In this document: piece by piece, positions 7,767 to 16,837 of the stretch
How positions within the stretch are numbered: the first letter of the stretch is position 1
Layout: every line of letters starts with the position of its first letter
Source of the DNA: a virus
Strand: one strand, 5' to 3'
Length of the DNA stretch: 64,000 nucleotides
IMG/VR virus record: IMGVR_UViG_3300020446_000001
Coordinates: 1-64,000 of that record
Made by a program: the position numbers and the translations under genes
Notes under the pieces: model-generated
Databases searched by the model: none
The model's input: only the letters and a program-made list of their open reading frames with translations
Told to the model about the DNA's origin: nothing

Positions 7767-8483
7767 ATGTCAGACTGGGCTAATCGATTTATGCCGAATA
7801 GTGAATCCGATGATACTCCCGTTCAAGATGATGCCGAACCTGGGCCAATCGAGCTTGAAGAAGTAGAGGTTGTAGATACCCCTACTATAGCAGACATCAA
7901 TGAAATAATGATTTCTTTGAAAAATGTTCACAGCGAGATTCTAAATGAAAATATGGTATTGATGTCTGCTTTAGACATAATCAGGGAAGATCAGCGAATT
8001 GCATCTAACGAAAACAAACAGATACTTCTAGCATTGACCGAAGTTGTAGGTCAACTCAATCAGAGATTAGACTCTTTAGAAGGGCTCTTTGTTAGAAAGT
8101 TAGGGCAGTTAGAATTTTCGTTACAAAAACCACCTCCAGAACCAATGACGGATGTCATGAAAGTCCTGTCACCACAAATCATTGAGGCTATTCGGAAAGA
8201 GGAGTACCAACCTTACAATACACGCATAGACCAAGGTTCGACTGGTTATGATGTAAAGGAACATCCTGAGGATGTGCTTGGTGGTGTCAAAAGGAGAGAC
8301 GATGACGAAGGCCCGACAATCCATGACCTTGTAAAAGGCGTGCCAAAAGAAATTCTAGATGCTTACCATGCATGGAAACATGGAGACGAGGCAGGTTCTT
8401 CCGGTTGGCACGCATTCATGCGTGTTTGTAAAGGTGCAAAAGAAGCAAAAGCATTCAAAGACCAGATTGAATCACAACTTTGA
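7767..8483 (+). CDS. Acidic coiled-coil protein, 238 aa
   Basis: Residues 1-40 are acidic and probably disordered; 45-115 contain regular hydrophobic heptads (coiled coil); 165-238 are a charged, likely folded domain (LVKGVPKEILDAYHAWKHG). It has its own promoter-like motif and lies directly before the RNA polymerase subunit gene, so a role in transcription is possible but not shown. Confidence 0.8.
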   Translation: MSDWANRFMPNSESDDTPVQDDAEPGPIELEEVEVVDTPTIADINEIMISLKNVHSEILNENMVLMSALDIIREDQRIASNENKQILLALTEVVGQLNQRLDSLEGLFVRKLGQLEFSLQKPPPEPMTDVMKVLSPQIIEAIRKEEYQPYNTRIDQGSTGYDVKEHPEDVLGGVKRRDDDEGPTIHDLVKGVPKEILDAYHAWKHGDEAGSSGWHAFMRVCKGAKEAKAFKDQIESQL

Positions 8484-8494
8484 AGGTATCGATT

Positions 8495-8507
8495 AAACGG
8501 TTGGCCT
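8495..8507 (+). promoter_or_regulatory. Promoter-like motif before polymerase gene
   Basis: AAACGGTTGGCCT, exactly 14 nt before the ATG at 8522. It supports 8522 rather than the in-frame TTG at 8480 as the start of the polymerase subunit gene. Confidence 0.6.
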
Positions 8508-8521
8508 CCCTACGCTTACAC

Positions 8522-11011
8522 ATGGCGGAGGATTTAGTGCAGTATCACCTCGATACACTTAGATCTCATGTCGATAGGCAAAGACACAATTTAGTGAATG
8601 AAAAAACACTCTTGATTGTAGCAGAAATGCTTGGTAGTATTGACCCCTTAACCAATGAACCCAAAGGCAATAGATATATTGCTAATGATTTGACAGAAAA
8701 ACAGGCTGTTGCTATTCTTGACGGTTTGCAGTCAGAATACGAGGAACGACAAATCAGCCCTGGAGAGGCTGTAGGAGTAATCGCAGGCCAATCCCTAGGT
8801 GAACCATTCACACAAGCTATACTTCGTACTTTCCATTATGCTGGCGTTGTCAAGACAGTTTCTCCTGAGCAAAGTCTAACTGATGCTGTGGGACATCATG
8901 AAAATCATTTGCATTCGATATGTCTCGCATTAAAGGGAGATTATGGTATGGATCGTGTTTTGGCCGAAAGGGTAAACAATAAGCTTCAAAGATTGAAACT
9001 TGGTGAATTCTTTGAGTGTACTGTTGATTACGAGGGTCGTGAAGATTCCAAAAGGTTGCAAGAACTTGAAGATATAATACACAAATTCGAGGGTCAACGA
9101 TATGAAACTTCAACTAAATTTAGCAATCTGCTCCAAATAGATGTTGAAATACAGGGTGAACCACTTCCTGAATTTGCAACACTTCTTGATGAAGCACAAA
9201 CTTTGAGAGAAAAACTGAGGGAAACTTCGGAAGGGTTATCTGATTCAAGGACTATCCGATTTTCAATGAAATTTGCCGAAGAAGTATTCAACAAAAAGGA
9301 GCGAAAGATGGTTCCGCCCGGACACGGCTGGAGGAAAAGAGAAGACGGTTTGTATGAACCTGAGATGGGTGTTTCGGGACTTCGTGCTGCACTAACAAGA
9401 ATAATGAAGACTTCAAGAAATAAATTAAAATCAGTAACCGGCTTGCCTGGATTTTATGAATCGGTTAGGTTCTTCGATGATGGCGACGATGTTTTGGTCA
9501 CATACCCTCAAGTTTCCTTTACTCATATTATTGATTTGACCGAATTGATTCCGACTTTGGACTTGTGCGGTGGTTGTTTTGGGGCGCTAAAAGCTTTCAA
9601 ACTCGACCCTGAACGAGACCTTGCAGTAAAAAAAGAAAAGGTGATAGGCGATCTTGAAAGAGATTTAGAATTTGATTTGACGAAAGTGGAAAAGTATTTG
9701 CGAGAGATTTTGGACGACCCTACTAGCAAAACGGACATTAAAACGAATCCTCCACCAGATAACCCAATAATCAATAAAAAAAGGTTCGGCTGGCAAGAGG
9801 TAAGCTATGACAAGTGTTGTCCCGACTGCGGAGGAGGCTGGTGGAATACATCAACTGCACTGTATCAGGTGGGCGGGGGAGATTATACACAAGGTTGGGG
9901 TACACAGCTTATTGTTCCGCCTCAACATGATTATGCAGTGATGACCGATAACCACATCGAATTCTATGAAGACGAAACTAATCCAAGGAATTGGTTTCCC
10001 ACAGAGAGAATGGCACAGATCATGGTTCCTTGGCCGTACAGTAGACCCGGTGCAATTTCTGACATGCCGATGATTTACAATCACTCTGGATTTATTCCAG
10101 CGAGCCCCTCTCGGGGAGAATATTTCATAATTACTCGATATGCCAATCCTGAATTGCTAAAGGAAACAAAATGGGGTCAGTCAAAGAAGTCGAACAAACC
10201 ACCCGGGCATTTCGCTAATGCTAGAATGTTCCTTCCAGAAGTAGATTTTTACAGGTCTTCTACAAACGATGTTCATCAAACCCATTCTAATCTGGGTATT
10301 GAAGCGGCAAGGACTGTTTTGTTGCAGAATTTGTATGCAACGCTTTCAGGAGGCAAAAAATTGGCAGGCGCTGACGCACATATCGATTTAGCCCATTATA
10401 CATTGTTGGCTGATACTATGACTCACGGCCCAGATATCATCGGTGCCCCGACAGGAACTGCCAGTAGAGCGGGTGCTGCGGCCACAAAGGGTGGCGGTAA
10501 CGCAGTATTGGCTGTTGCATACGAGCAAGAGGTGAAGGTTTTGTTTGATGCGGCTTCGCGTGGAATCGTTGAGCCATTAGATTCCCCAAAGAGTTCTCAA
10601 ATCGCTGGTCTCGCACCCAAGATGGGAAGTGGTATGTTCACATCCAAGGGCAGGTTTTCGCCTACTGAATCACTTGCAATAGAAAACGCAAAGGCATTCG
10701 TCGACACAACACGAGAAAATTTGCAAATGGCAGCGATGCAGGTAGGGTTTCCGTATTTTACCACAGCAGACCCTGGGCTTGAAGGCTTAGGGGTGCATCA
10801 ACTTGAGATAACACCTGGAGAAGTAGATATGCCTGAGATAACTAAGAATTTACTCAAAGGGCGTTTGGAACAAATGATGGAGAATGATGAATTCGTAATT
10901 GCTTTACAAGAATATAGGAGTGCCTTCGAGAATCTGAGGCTTCTAATGGAAGAATCATTTGATTCAAGGGGAGTTCCTGCAAACCCGGATATATATCGGG
11001 GCGGTCAGTAG
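8522..11011 (+). CDS. rpoA2: RNA polymerase A''-like subunit, divergent
   Basis: 829 aa, about twice the usual archaeal A'' length. Residues 80-110 (SPGEAVGVIAGQSLGEP, then TFHYAG) match the bridge-helix end and trigger-loop region of the largest polymerase subunit. Residues from about 625 (HYTLLADTMTHG, then the stretch ending in PKMGSGMF) match the conserved C-terminal part. Between them lies a long divergent region with Cys clusters CGGCFG (about 347) and CCPDCGGG (about 430) that may form a zinc-binding insertion. A'' works with A' to form the active site, so this protein must pair with a host or element A' outside the window. It is not a host copy in context: it follows RusA and RNase HI and has the element's promoter motif. 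Confidence 0.88.
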   Translation: MAEDLVQYHLDTLRSHVDRQRHNLVNEKTLLIVAEMLGSIDPLTNEPKGNRYIANDLTEKQAVAILDGLQSEYEERQISPGEAVGVIAGQSLGEPFTQAILRTFHYAGVVKTVSPEQSLTDAVGHHENHLHSICLALKGDYGMDRVLAERVNNKLQRLKLGEFFECTVDYEGREDSKRLQELEDIIHKFEGQRYETSTKFSNLLQIDVEIQGEPLPEFATLLDEAQTLREKLRETSEGLSDSRTIRFSMKFAEEVFNKKERKMVPPGHGWRKREDGLYEPEMGVSGLRAALTRIMKTSRNKLKSVTGLPGFYESVRFFDDGDDVLVTYPQVSFTHIIDLTELIPTLDLCGGCFGALKAFKLDPERDLAVKKEKVIGDLERDLEFDLTKVEKYLREILDDPTSKTDIKTNPPPDNPIINKKRFGWQEVSYDKCCPDCGGGWWNTSTALYQVGGGDYTQGWGTQLIVPPQHDYAVMTDNHIEFYEDETNPRNWFPTERMAQIMVPWPYSRPGAISDMPMIYNHSGFIPASPSRGEYFIITRYANPELLKETKWGQSKKSNKPPGHFANARMFLPEVDFYRSSTNDVHQTHSNLGIEAARTVLLQNLYATLSGGKKLAGADAHIDLAHYTLLADTMTHGPDIIGAPTGTASRAGAAATKGGGNAVLAVAYEQEVKVLFDAASRGIVEPLDSPKSSQIAGLAPKMGSGMFTSKGRFSPTESLAIENAKAFVDTTRENLQMAAMQVGFPYFTTADPGLEGLGVHQLEITPGEVDMPEITKNLLKGRLEQMMENDEFVIALQEYRSAFENLRLLMEESFDSRGVPANPDIYRGGQ

Positions 11012-11012
11012 T

Positions 11013-11240
11013 TCAAAGCATTCCACGCTTTCTCATTTTCTTTTGAATAGTTTTTTTGTTAGATTTTGTAATCTTTTTGACTTCCTCTTTTTTGCGAGGT
11101 TTTTCTACTGTTTTTGTTCCTTGTTCTCCTTCAACATTCCGAGGTACTTCATACTCCCCGGCCTTGTATTTAGCCCAAAGTTCAGAGATTTCAGATTGTT
11201 TCATTCCGGAGTGTGCCTTGCGAAATTGATTCCAGCGCAT
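11013..11240 (-). CDS. Basic 75-aa HMG/YABBY-like protein
   Basis: Converges with the polymerase gene with one base between stops. Residues 1-30 (RWNQFRKAHSGMKQSEISELWAKYK) resemble the helix pattern of YABBY/HMG-like boxes; the rest is extremely Lys-rich. Probably binds DNA or RNA. Unlike the array behind it, its ATG is not preceded by ACCGCTC but by the AAACGGTAGAACC motif. Confidence 0.75.
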   Translation of the reverse strand: MRWNQFRKAHSGMKQSEISELWAKYKAGEYEVPRNVEGEQGTKTVEKPRKKEEVKKITKSNKKTIQKKMRKRGML

Positions 11241-11253
11241 GACACGAACATAC

Positions 11254-11266
11254 GGTTCTACCGTTT
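11254..11266 (-). promoter_or_regulatory. Promoter-like motif AAACGGTAGAACC
   Basis: On the minus strand, ending 13 nt before the ATG at 11240. Shows that the motif works in either strand orientation. Confidence 0.6.
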
Positions 11267-11350
11267 AACGACTCTGCAAGATGGAGGAGGCAAAAATATT
11301 AGAGAGCCCTGTGCTGGGCTAGTTGCAAGATGGTTTTTGCCGCAAAGCGA

Positions 11351-11377
11351 CCCTCCGACGCAGGTTGCGACGGAGGG
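11351..11377 (-). terminator. Hairpin at end of leftward array
   Basis: CCCTCCG pairs with CGGAGGG, extended by GCG/CGC across an A-A mismatch. On the minus strand it directly follows the last array gene's stop and a copy of ACCGCTCAC without start codon. Likely transcript end of the array. Confidence 0.65.
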
Positions 11378-11387
11378 TGAGCGGTGA

Positions 11388-11888
11388 TTATTCGTCGTGT
11401 TCGGCGTGGAAATCTGCTACCATCTTTTTCAACCGATTCACATCTTTTTGGAAATATTTGTTTTCTTCAATTCCATCTGGGAATTTTTCTCCGAATCCCT
11501 GCATATTGTATGTCTCATTGGGGTTGCCCCATCCTGATTCAAAGCAGTAACATGGCGTTGATACGACTTCAATAGTCTCTCCCGTATTGGTTTCGACCTC
11601 AAAAGAGTACCATGTATCTGTTTCCATGCTACTGTAAGTGTCTATGATGGTGACACCCCATTTGTCGTCTTTTTCGTGGTATTCCCATATATCCACATTT
11701 TCTCCTTCGTATATTCTCCAGTTTTGGAGATCTATGAATTCCAAAAGTTGTTTTTTGTCCAAAACTGGGCATTCCCAGCCATTCCATGTGTTGTGTCTGC
11801 TTCTTGGTTCATCTTCACCTCGAGAGAGGTAGCCCCAAAAGTCCATACCAGCACAATGCAATTTGGCTAATCTAAATTTTCTTTTCAT
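11388..11888 (-). CDS. Unrecognised 166-aa acidic protein
   Basis: Last gene of the array. Trp/Tyr-rich and acidic, with MDFWGYLSRGEDEPRSR near the N-terminus and a beta-rich middle. Overlaps the upstream gene by 17 bases: the upstream frame reads through the ACCGCTCATG motif. The stop is followed by ACCGCTCAC and a terminator hairpin. Confidence 0.85.
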   Translation of the reverse strand: MKRKFRLAKLHCAGMDFWGYLSRGEDEPRSRHNTWNGWECPVLDKKQLLEFIDLQNWRIYEGENVDIWEYHEKDDKWGVTIIDTYSSMETDTWYSFEVETNTGETIEVVSTPCYCFESGWGNPNETYNMQGFGEKFPDGIEENKYFQKDVNRLKKMVADFHAEHDE

Positions 11889-12108
11889 GAGCGGTATCAG
11901 AAAGTTTGAATCGTTGAGGAGATTCTCGTATCACATCAAATCGAGAATCTGCTGCGAGATACGACTTGACAGCTTGTGAAGCGATATCAGGGCCGTTTCT
12001 TTCTCTAACTCTATTGGCTAAATCAGCTCCCGTTAAGCATTCAGTCTCTTGAAGGATACGGAAAGCATATTCCCTGAATCTCTCTTTTTTTGTCATGTTC
12101 TGTGTCAT
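11872..12108 (-). CDS. Small winged-helix protein, 78 aa
   Basis: Residues 8-70 fit a winged helix: helix (FREYAFRILQETE), LTGADLANRVRER, a recognition helix IASQAVKSYLAAD, and a wing ending FKL. Probably DNA-binding. ATG overlaps the upstream TGA, within ATGA. Confidence 0.8.
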   Translation of the reverse strand: MTQNMTKKERFREYAFRILQETECLTGADLANRVRERNGPDIASQAVKSYLAADSRFDVIRESPQRFKLSDTAHEKKI

Positions 12109-12899
12109 GAGCGGTTCCCCGTTAATTCAAGGGGGATGATTGTACGGAAATGGATTTTACTACTCGATGGTTTTCTTTGAGTAACAAGATAAAACTCCAT
12201 CATCCTTTCATACAGTGTAATCTCAACACTTCCTTTTGCCCACATGGCCTTTCCGATTCTCCCTAGAGATTCAATGAAGTCGTAGCCAACTACCTTTGCT
12301 GTTATCTCTTGCAAAGGAGTTTCTGCATCGCAGGTCGCGTTAATCGACTCGATTACATCGTCATTTTCATCAAGTTTTCGTTTGGACAGTACGAAGAGGT
12401 CTGGGCACCAATCGAGTCCCCATTCAATGTTAACTGGTCCAAAATCTATCCAGCGACTCAATCGCATAGCCTTAAAGGCTTGATACAGATTGCCTGATAG
12501 GTTTGTATGTCCAAGGGCTTTTCCTCTTAGTTCTCCTGTAATTCGTAGCATATTTTCCGGTATTCCAATGCATTCTGTAATGAAAGTTTGGTTGTTTGAG
12601 ACAATTTTTGTTTCTCGTTCATTTAACAATTCTATGTCTAATTCCCGATAATATGTGTTATTGATGGTTCTCTTCAATTGCTTAAATTCAAACTTAGTTT
12701 CGCCATTGTCTATCCACATGCTTTTCGTCATTCTATCATGTTCATTGATAGCAACCCATGTCGGTATTCTTGCGTCTGATTTTCCAGTCATCATTTGTAG
12801 ACCTGTTTCTTCGCAAAAGGTTAACCAACCGTAGTGGCTTTTTGTTTGGTTACCAAGCAGCGTTGTTGCTGCCTTCAAGTCAAGTCTGTCTATAATCAT
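12105..12899 (-). CDS. Unrecognised 264-aa protein, clamp-like tail
   Basis: Alternating beta strands throughout. The C-terminal 40 residues (SVEITLYERMMEFYLVT, then KIHFRTIIPLE) recall the last strands of sliding clamps, and the overall length is clamp-like, but no PCNA signature is clear, so I leave the function open. Confidence 0.8.
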   Translation of the reverse strand: MIIDRLDLKAATTLLGNQTKSHYGWLTFCEETGLQMMTGKSDARIPTWVAINEHDRMTKSMWIDNGETKFEFKQLKRTINNTYYRELDIELLNERETKIVSNNQTFITECIGIPENMLRITGELRGKALGHTNLSGNLYQAFKAMRLSRWIDFGPVNIEWGLDWCPDLFVLSKRKLDENDDVIESINATCDAETPLQEITAKVVGYDFIESLGRIGKAMWAKGSVEITLYERMMEFYLVTQRKPSSSKIHFRTIIPLELTGNRS

Positions 12900-12909
12900 G
12901 AGCGGTTCT

Positions 12910-13347
12910 TCAATCCTTCACAGACTCTCCGACCGTAGGGAAGTAGCGTCTATGAGGCGAGTAAGTTCCATATTTTAGGGAATTTCCCTCAAAGGTGACA
13001 AAGAAGCCGTATCCATCAATCACTTGATTTACCATCTTTCCATCGAGAGGAAGTGGTTCGCAAAAGTCATCGACTCCGGCTGCATCTCTGGTTCTTTCAT
13101 ACAAATCTTCTGTGCCCGGTTCAAAGCCCATAGCATAGGCTACAAGGTTTACTTCACCATCAGGCCCAGTAAGGTTTTCGTAAGCTCCGGACATGATGTA
13201 AATTCCAGAGTCCTTCACAAAGTCGATATGCATTTGATTCTCCATTTCTGGCATAATTCCATACGGATTCGACCATTTTTTTGCTTCCTTCGTGTGTTTG
13301 AAGATTTGTGCTAGTGTTTCGCTTGGAGCGAACAATATTTGTGTCAT
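12910..13347 (-). CDS. Unrecognised 145-aa protein
   Basis: Starts at MTQILFAPSETL; the frame is open far upstream but has no start motif there. The junction reads TAA-TCCGCTC-ATG. Gly/Tyr-rich C-terminal half (GYGFFVTFEGNSLKYG). No family recognised. Confidence 0.8.
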   Translation of the reverse strand: MTQILFAPSETLAQIFKHTKEAKKWSNPYGIMPEMENQMHIDFVKDSGIYIMSGAYENLTGPDGEVNLVAYAMGFEPGTEDLYERTRDAAGVDDFCEPLPLDGKMVNQVIDGYGFFVTFEGNSLKYGTYSPHRRYFPTVGESVKD

Positions 13348-13354
13348 GAGCGGA

Positions 13355-13618
13355 TTATTTTTTCTTTTTCTTCTTACCCCATTTGAGGATTTCAAAGGTG
13401 GTAGCTTCAACTGTAAACCCTGAGCGTTGCGATGTTGTAACTTCCAATGTCTTAAACGGTGCAAGGTCTTTCGGTAATTCAATTTGTCCACTGTCTTTGA
13501 GTTGTTCCATAAGTGACTCTTTGAGGCTGTCAATTTCATGTTTTAGTCTATTGAATTGATCCATTTTTGCTCGTAAATCCTTTATGTCAATCATGACCGT
13601 TTCTATTTCTGATTCCAT
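13355..13618 (-). CDS. Coiled-coil protein with Lys tail, 87 aa
   Basis: Residues 5-50 are a charged coiled coil (IKDLRAKMDQFNRLKHEIDSL); the last six residues are all Lys. It resembles small phage proteins that pair with nucleases or single-strand binding proteins, but this is only a resemblance. Confidence 0.8.
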   Translation of the reverse strand: MESEIETVMIDIKDLRAKMDQFNRLKHEIDSLKESLMEQLKDSGQIELPKDLAPFKTLEVTTSQRSGFTVEATTFEILKWGKKKKKK

Positions 13619-13625
13619 GAGCGGT

Positions 13626-14327
13626 TTACATCTTCTCAAATATACTCAGTACTCTAATACGGGTATTTGGTCCGCATGTCACGGATACCGTCATAGCCCT
13701 TCGGGTATTTGCTGGTGTTTTGTAAACGAGGTGATGTAAAATGGCAAGATATCCTCCAGGTTTTAGAACACGGACTGCTTCTTCGACCCAAGCATAGGGT
13801 CTGATGAATTCTGTCTTCCAAAGTTTTTCACTGTAGTTGATTTTTACTCCATCTGTCGTGTTCATATCATAAGGTGGATCACTAATTACGACATCGTATG
13901 AGTCGTCGTCCATCGGAAATCTTTTCCTTGCATCTGCAACGAAGGTTGGTTCGTTTTCAGCCTGAATATCCATCGTGTGTTCTCCCTCACGGTCTCTTAG
14001 ACTACCTGAAAAAAGGTGTAGGACTTGGTGCTCCGTTGTAATGCCAAGTAATGCATCAAGTCGCTTCAAAAACCCGTTAGGGTAAGCTCCTTTGTACTTT
14101 GCAGTTGGTCGGCCACAAGCCCAGCCTAATCGCCTACTTGGGATGTCTTTGATTCGGTTCCTTTTGTATTTTAGTTGATCGTAATGATTTGCAATCTTCC
14201 AAACAGTACCTTTCGATACTCCATGCATAGAACCTACTTCATCATATGTCAATCCACTGTGAAGGTCAATCAAAACCTTCGTGTGGTCTATTCCATTTAC
14301 TTTTTTTCCTTTCAATGCTAATGCCAT
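13626..14327 (-). CDS. DNA methyltransferase with HTH, DPPY type
   Basis: 233 aa. Residues 26-50 are a helix-turn-helix (LTYDEVGSMHGVSKGTVWKI). LHLFSGSL at about 104-110 is the SAM-binding motif, and DPPY at 150-153 is the catalytic motif of amino-methyltransferases (N6-adenine or N4-cytosine). The region after DPPY has the usual RVLKPGG segment. The fused HTH may give sequence specificity. Likely protects element DNA or regulates it. No restriction enzyme is adjacent. Confidence 0.88.
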   Translation of the reverse strand: MALALKGKKVNGIDHTKVLIDLHSGLTYDEVGSMHGVSKGTVWKIANHYDQLKYKRNRIKDIPSRRLGWACGRPTAKYKGAYPNGFLKRLDALLGITTEHQVLHLFSGSLRDREGEHTMDIQAENEPTFVADARKRFPMDDDSYDVVISDPPYDMNTTDGVKINYSEKLWKTEFIRPYAWVEEAVRVLKPGGYLAILHHLVYKTPANTRRAMTVSVTCGPNTRIRVLSIFEKM

Positions 14328-14334
14328 GAGCGGT

Positions 14335-14613
14335 TCACCATTCATTAGTGTGTCCTGTTTTTAGGAGTGATATTATGATTCTATTGATGGCAATCATTCT
14401 TGAAGTGATTGACTCATCATCGAAGCGTTCAAAATAAGTCATGAGGTCTCCATAATCGTCCATGTTCCATTCCCCGTTCAAAACAAGGTCTGTAACTTTG
14501 TCAATATCAATAGGTCTCAGTTCAAATCTTAGAATATTCGAAGGGAGTTGACCTGTTTGTTCATTGAAACCCCATGTTGCTTCTAACATTTTCCTAATCC
14601 AGTTATCATACAT
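14335..14613 (-). CDS. Unrecognised 92-aa acidic protein
   Basis: Helical and acidic (DYGDLMTYFERFDDE), with a more hydrophobic end (RIIISLLKTG). Seven-base junction with the upstream gene. Confidence 0.75.
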   Translation of the reverse strand: MYDNWIRKMLEATWGFNEQTGQLPSNILRFELRPIDIDKVTDLVLNGEWNMDDYGDLMTYFERFDDESITSRMIAINRIIISLLKTGHTNEW

Positions 14614-14620
14614 GAGCGGT

Positions 14621-15091
14621 TTATACCATGTCTATTACAGCCCACCCTACGCTTTGACAGTAGAGATAACGGCGTACATCGACAGGTCCGTCTGTTGAGT
14701 CTATTGATTGTTCAAAACAGATCATATCCCCGACAGACATGCTTGTGTGGTGTACTTCATTTTGTTCTAACCATTCTTGGCCTTTCATGTCAAAGACGCC
14801 ACGCCAAGTTTTATGGAAATCGGGAGAAAGTGGATTTTGTTGATATTGATTCATCGAAGAAAAAATTCGATTAGCCAATTCAATTTCATCACTTGCGCTT
14901 TCTATATCCCCAACAACTAAAACATTACTTAAGTCATCAATTACCCAGTTGGGTAATTTTCGATAATATTTCTCTACATCCTTATCTGTAAGCTCTGTGT
15001 CAAGATTACAAAATCTATATGGGTGTCTTAGTTCATCATCTACATCATGCGAAGATGTGTAGTAGATTGAAATTTTTTGTTCTTTATTCAT
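14621..15091 (-). CDS. Unrecognised 156-aa protein
   Basis: Start after CCCGCTC. The C-terminal half (VGDMICFEQSIDSTDGPVDV) looks like a small beta fold; the N-terminal half is acidic and helical. The frame open upstream is the antisense-free shadow of the Mom-like gene, so the internal start is preferred. Confidence 0.75.
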   Translation of the reverse strand: MNKEQKISIYYTSSHDVDDELRHPYRFCNLDTELTDKDVEKYYRKLPNWVIDDLSNVLVVGDIESASDEIELANRIFSSMNQYQQNPLSPDFHKTWRGVFDMKGQEWLEQNEVHHTSMSVGDMICFEQSIDSTDGPVDVRRYLYCQSVGWAVIDMV

Positions 15092-15098
15092 GAGCGGG

Positions 15099-15959
15099 TC
15101 AAAGAGCCTTGGGCATCGGCAAAACTGCGTCGATGCTTTTTGGATACAATAGAGAAGGTTTGAACCGTGTTTCGGTTTCTTTTCTTTCCCTTTTGTCACC
15201 GATTGCCCATACATACGCATGATTTCCAGGGTGCTTCACAGTCCTGAGATTTGCAATCGTTCTTTTAATGTATCTTTCATTACTCTCTGAGGGTAATTGA
15301 ACCTGTCCAGTGTGTTGCTCAAACCATTTTCGAGCATAGTGTTGTCCAGATTCCTTATTTCTTAATTTAGACAGCATCCGTTGGTTAACGGACTTGCCGT
15401 TTTCAGTCAAAACCATCTTTTTCGGATGGCTTCTCCCCAGATACTGCCCGTTATGGGCTTGGTAAATCGTTCCAATGTGTCCTGGCATGACTGTATTGCC
15501 TTCAAGTGTCGTTCGCTTGACTGGGTCTGAAAAGGCCAAAACGCTGGAAATGTCATTTAGTGTATCTTTTACAATGGCACCGGATTTTCCAAAGCATTGG
15601 CCTAGAAACCAAGTCTCTCCGTTTGCTGGAACATCATCAAGTAAAACGAATCTGGATAGTTCAATACTATCATGTATCGTCGCTTCGTTGATGTATCTAG
15701 CAAAAACAGAATTGCTCATAGGCACTCCAAAAGCAGCCACACCGCACAGTTCGTTTCCTTCCTCGCTTTCTCGGTACAATCCGACTTGTAAGCGAGTTGC
15801 GGGATATGTTCCACTGTAATGGTGCTTTTGAACGAATTCTTTACCAACTCTTTTTGGAACTATTTCGGCATAGTAGCCGTCTCGATGAACATTGATTGGT
15901 TCACCTGCGGGCCTGTATGATTCTAATTTGTTCCTCCATCGTTGACATAAGTCTTTCAT
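15099..15959 (-). CDS. Mom-like DNA-modification protein
   Basis: 286 aa. Residues 27-80 (YAEIVPKRVGKEFVQKHHYS, then LCGVAAFGVP) follow the GNAT-like pattern of phage Mu Mom proteins, and LSRFVLLDDVPANGETWFLG continues it. Mom turns adenine into N6-carbamoylmethyladenine and protects phage DNA from restriction. The C-terminal 100 residues are basic (KRERKETETRFK) and may bind DNA. Assignment rests on pattern recognition; residue-level confirmation needs a profile search. Confidence 0.7.
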   Translation of the reverse strand: MKDLCQRWRNKLESYRPAGEPINVHRDGYYAEIVPKRVGKEFVQKHHYSGTYPATRLQVGLYRESEEGNELCGVAAFGVPMSNSVFARYINEATIHDSIELSRFVLLDDVPANGETWFLGQCFGKSGAIVKDTLNDISSVLAFSDPVKRTTLEGNTVMPGHIGTIYQAHNGQYLGRSHPKKMVLTENGKSVNQRMLSKLRNKESGQHYARKWFEQHTGQVQLPSESNERYIKRTIANLRTVKHPGNHAYVWAIGDKRERKETETRFKPSLLYPKSIDAVLPMPKAL

Positions 15960-15967
15960 GAGCGGTT

Positions 15968-16192
15968 TCAGCGATTCATCCAATCCGTAATTGTTGATTG
16001 CTTGGTTCGGGATTTAAGTTCAAGGATTTTTTCGTTGTAGAGATTGATTGCTTCATGACGAGTCATTCCGCACCAACCCTCTACATATCCTTTGAATTCA
16101 TCACACCAAATATCCACTACATGCTTCAATACAGGATGATGATAGTTGAACCATTTTACTTCCTTTGTTCCAATCATTCCACTTTCTTCCAT
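15968..16192 (-). CDS. Unrecognised 74-aa protein
   Basis: Contains WFNYHHPVLKHVVDIWCDEF, then a helical charged end. Two Cys are too far apart for a metal site. Eight-base junction. Confidence 0.75.
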   Translation of the reverse strand: MEESGMIGTKEVKWFNYHHPVLKHVVDIWCDEFKGYVEGWCGMTRHEAINLYNEKILELKSRTKQSTITDWMNR

Positions 16193-16199
16193 GAGCGGT

Positions 16200-16547
16200 T
16201 CAGTCGTAATCTTCTGGATTAATTTCTGTGATGTAAATTTCAATGTTATGCTTCTTTAGCCATTCCAAAGTGTCATCAAAACCAAAGGTAGTATCATGGT
16301 CTTGTAATGTAACACCTAACTCTCGGCATAAATCAACCATCATTGCTTGCATACATTCAATTGCCATTGCATTAGAATTGAAGGTCCAATCCATGTCTCG
16401 CTGTCCAAATCCGAATCCAGAACCTCCATCAGTCATGAATTCGTTGTATTTTTCAGCAATTTTATCCATGCTTTTGCTTCTGTCTCTAAAGATAGAGGCA
16501 TCATCATCTTCTGTCAACTTCCATTGTAAGTTTACTCTCCATTCCAT
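16200..16547 (-). CDS. Unrecognised 115-aa protein
   Basis: Starts MEWRVNLQWKL. Acidic, with a Gly/Phe stretch (GGSGFGFGQRDMDW) in the middle followed by a helical domain. Junction of seven bases. Confidence 0.78.
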   Translation of the reverse strand: MEWRVNLQWKLTEDDDASIFRDRSKSMDKIAEKYNEFMTDGGSGFGFGQRDMDWTFNSNAMAIECMQAMMVDLCRELGVTLQDHDTTFGFDDTLEWLKKHNIEIYITEINPEDYD

Positions 16548-16554
16548 GAGCGGT

Positions 16555-16830
16555 TCATTCACCAAGCAAAATATCTCTAACCTTTCTGCTGATGTGATAT
16601 GTGTCCTGTCTCCATTTTCCATCATAAAAACATCCTTGTATTTCAAAGGTGTTAAGGTAGTTGTTGATGTGTTTTATTGTTTTAGGAAAATAATGAATCC
16701 CATCATAGTAAACGGCTTCATCGAATTTTCTTGATGGTCTTGGAGGGTTTATTTCTACCTCAACTTTGGGATCAAGAAATGGCCCCGAGGTTGTAATCGT
16801 TCTTCCATTAGTTGTTTTTTGTGTTTCCAT
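16555..16830 (-). CDS. Unrecognised 91-aa protein
   Basis: Thr/Pro-rich N-terminus followed by a compact domain with DEAVYYDGIHYFPKTIKHI. No motif recognised. Confidence 0.75.
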   Translation of the reverse strand: METQKTTNGRTITTSGPFLDPKVEVEINPPRPSRKFDEAVYYDGIHYFPKTIKHINNYLNTFEIQGCFYDGKWRQDTYHISRKVRDILLGE

Positions 16831-16837
16831 GAGCGGT

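Noticed and set aside
15475-15819. Long plus-strand frames opposite array genes
   Set aside because: Shadows of the minus-strand genes; no start motif, no ribosome binding site and poor composition.
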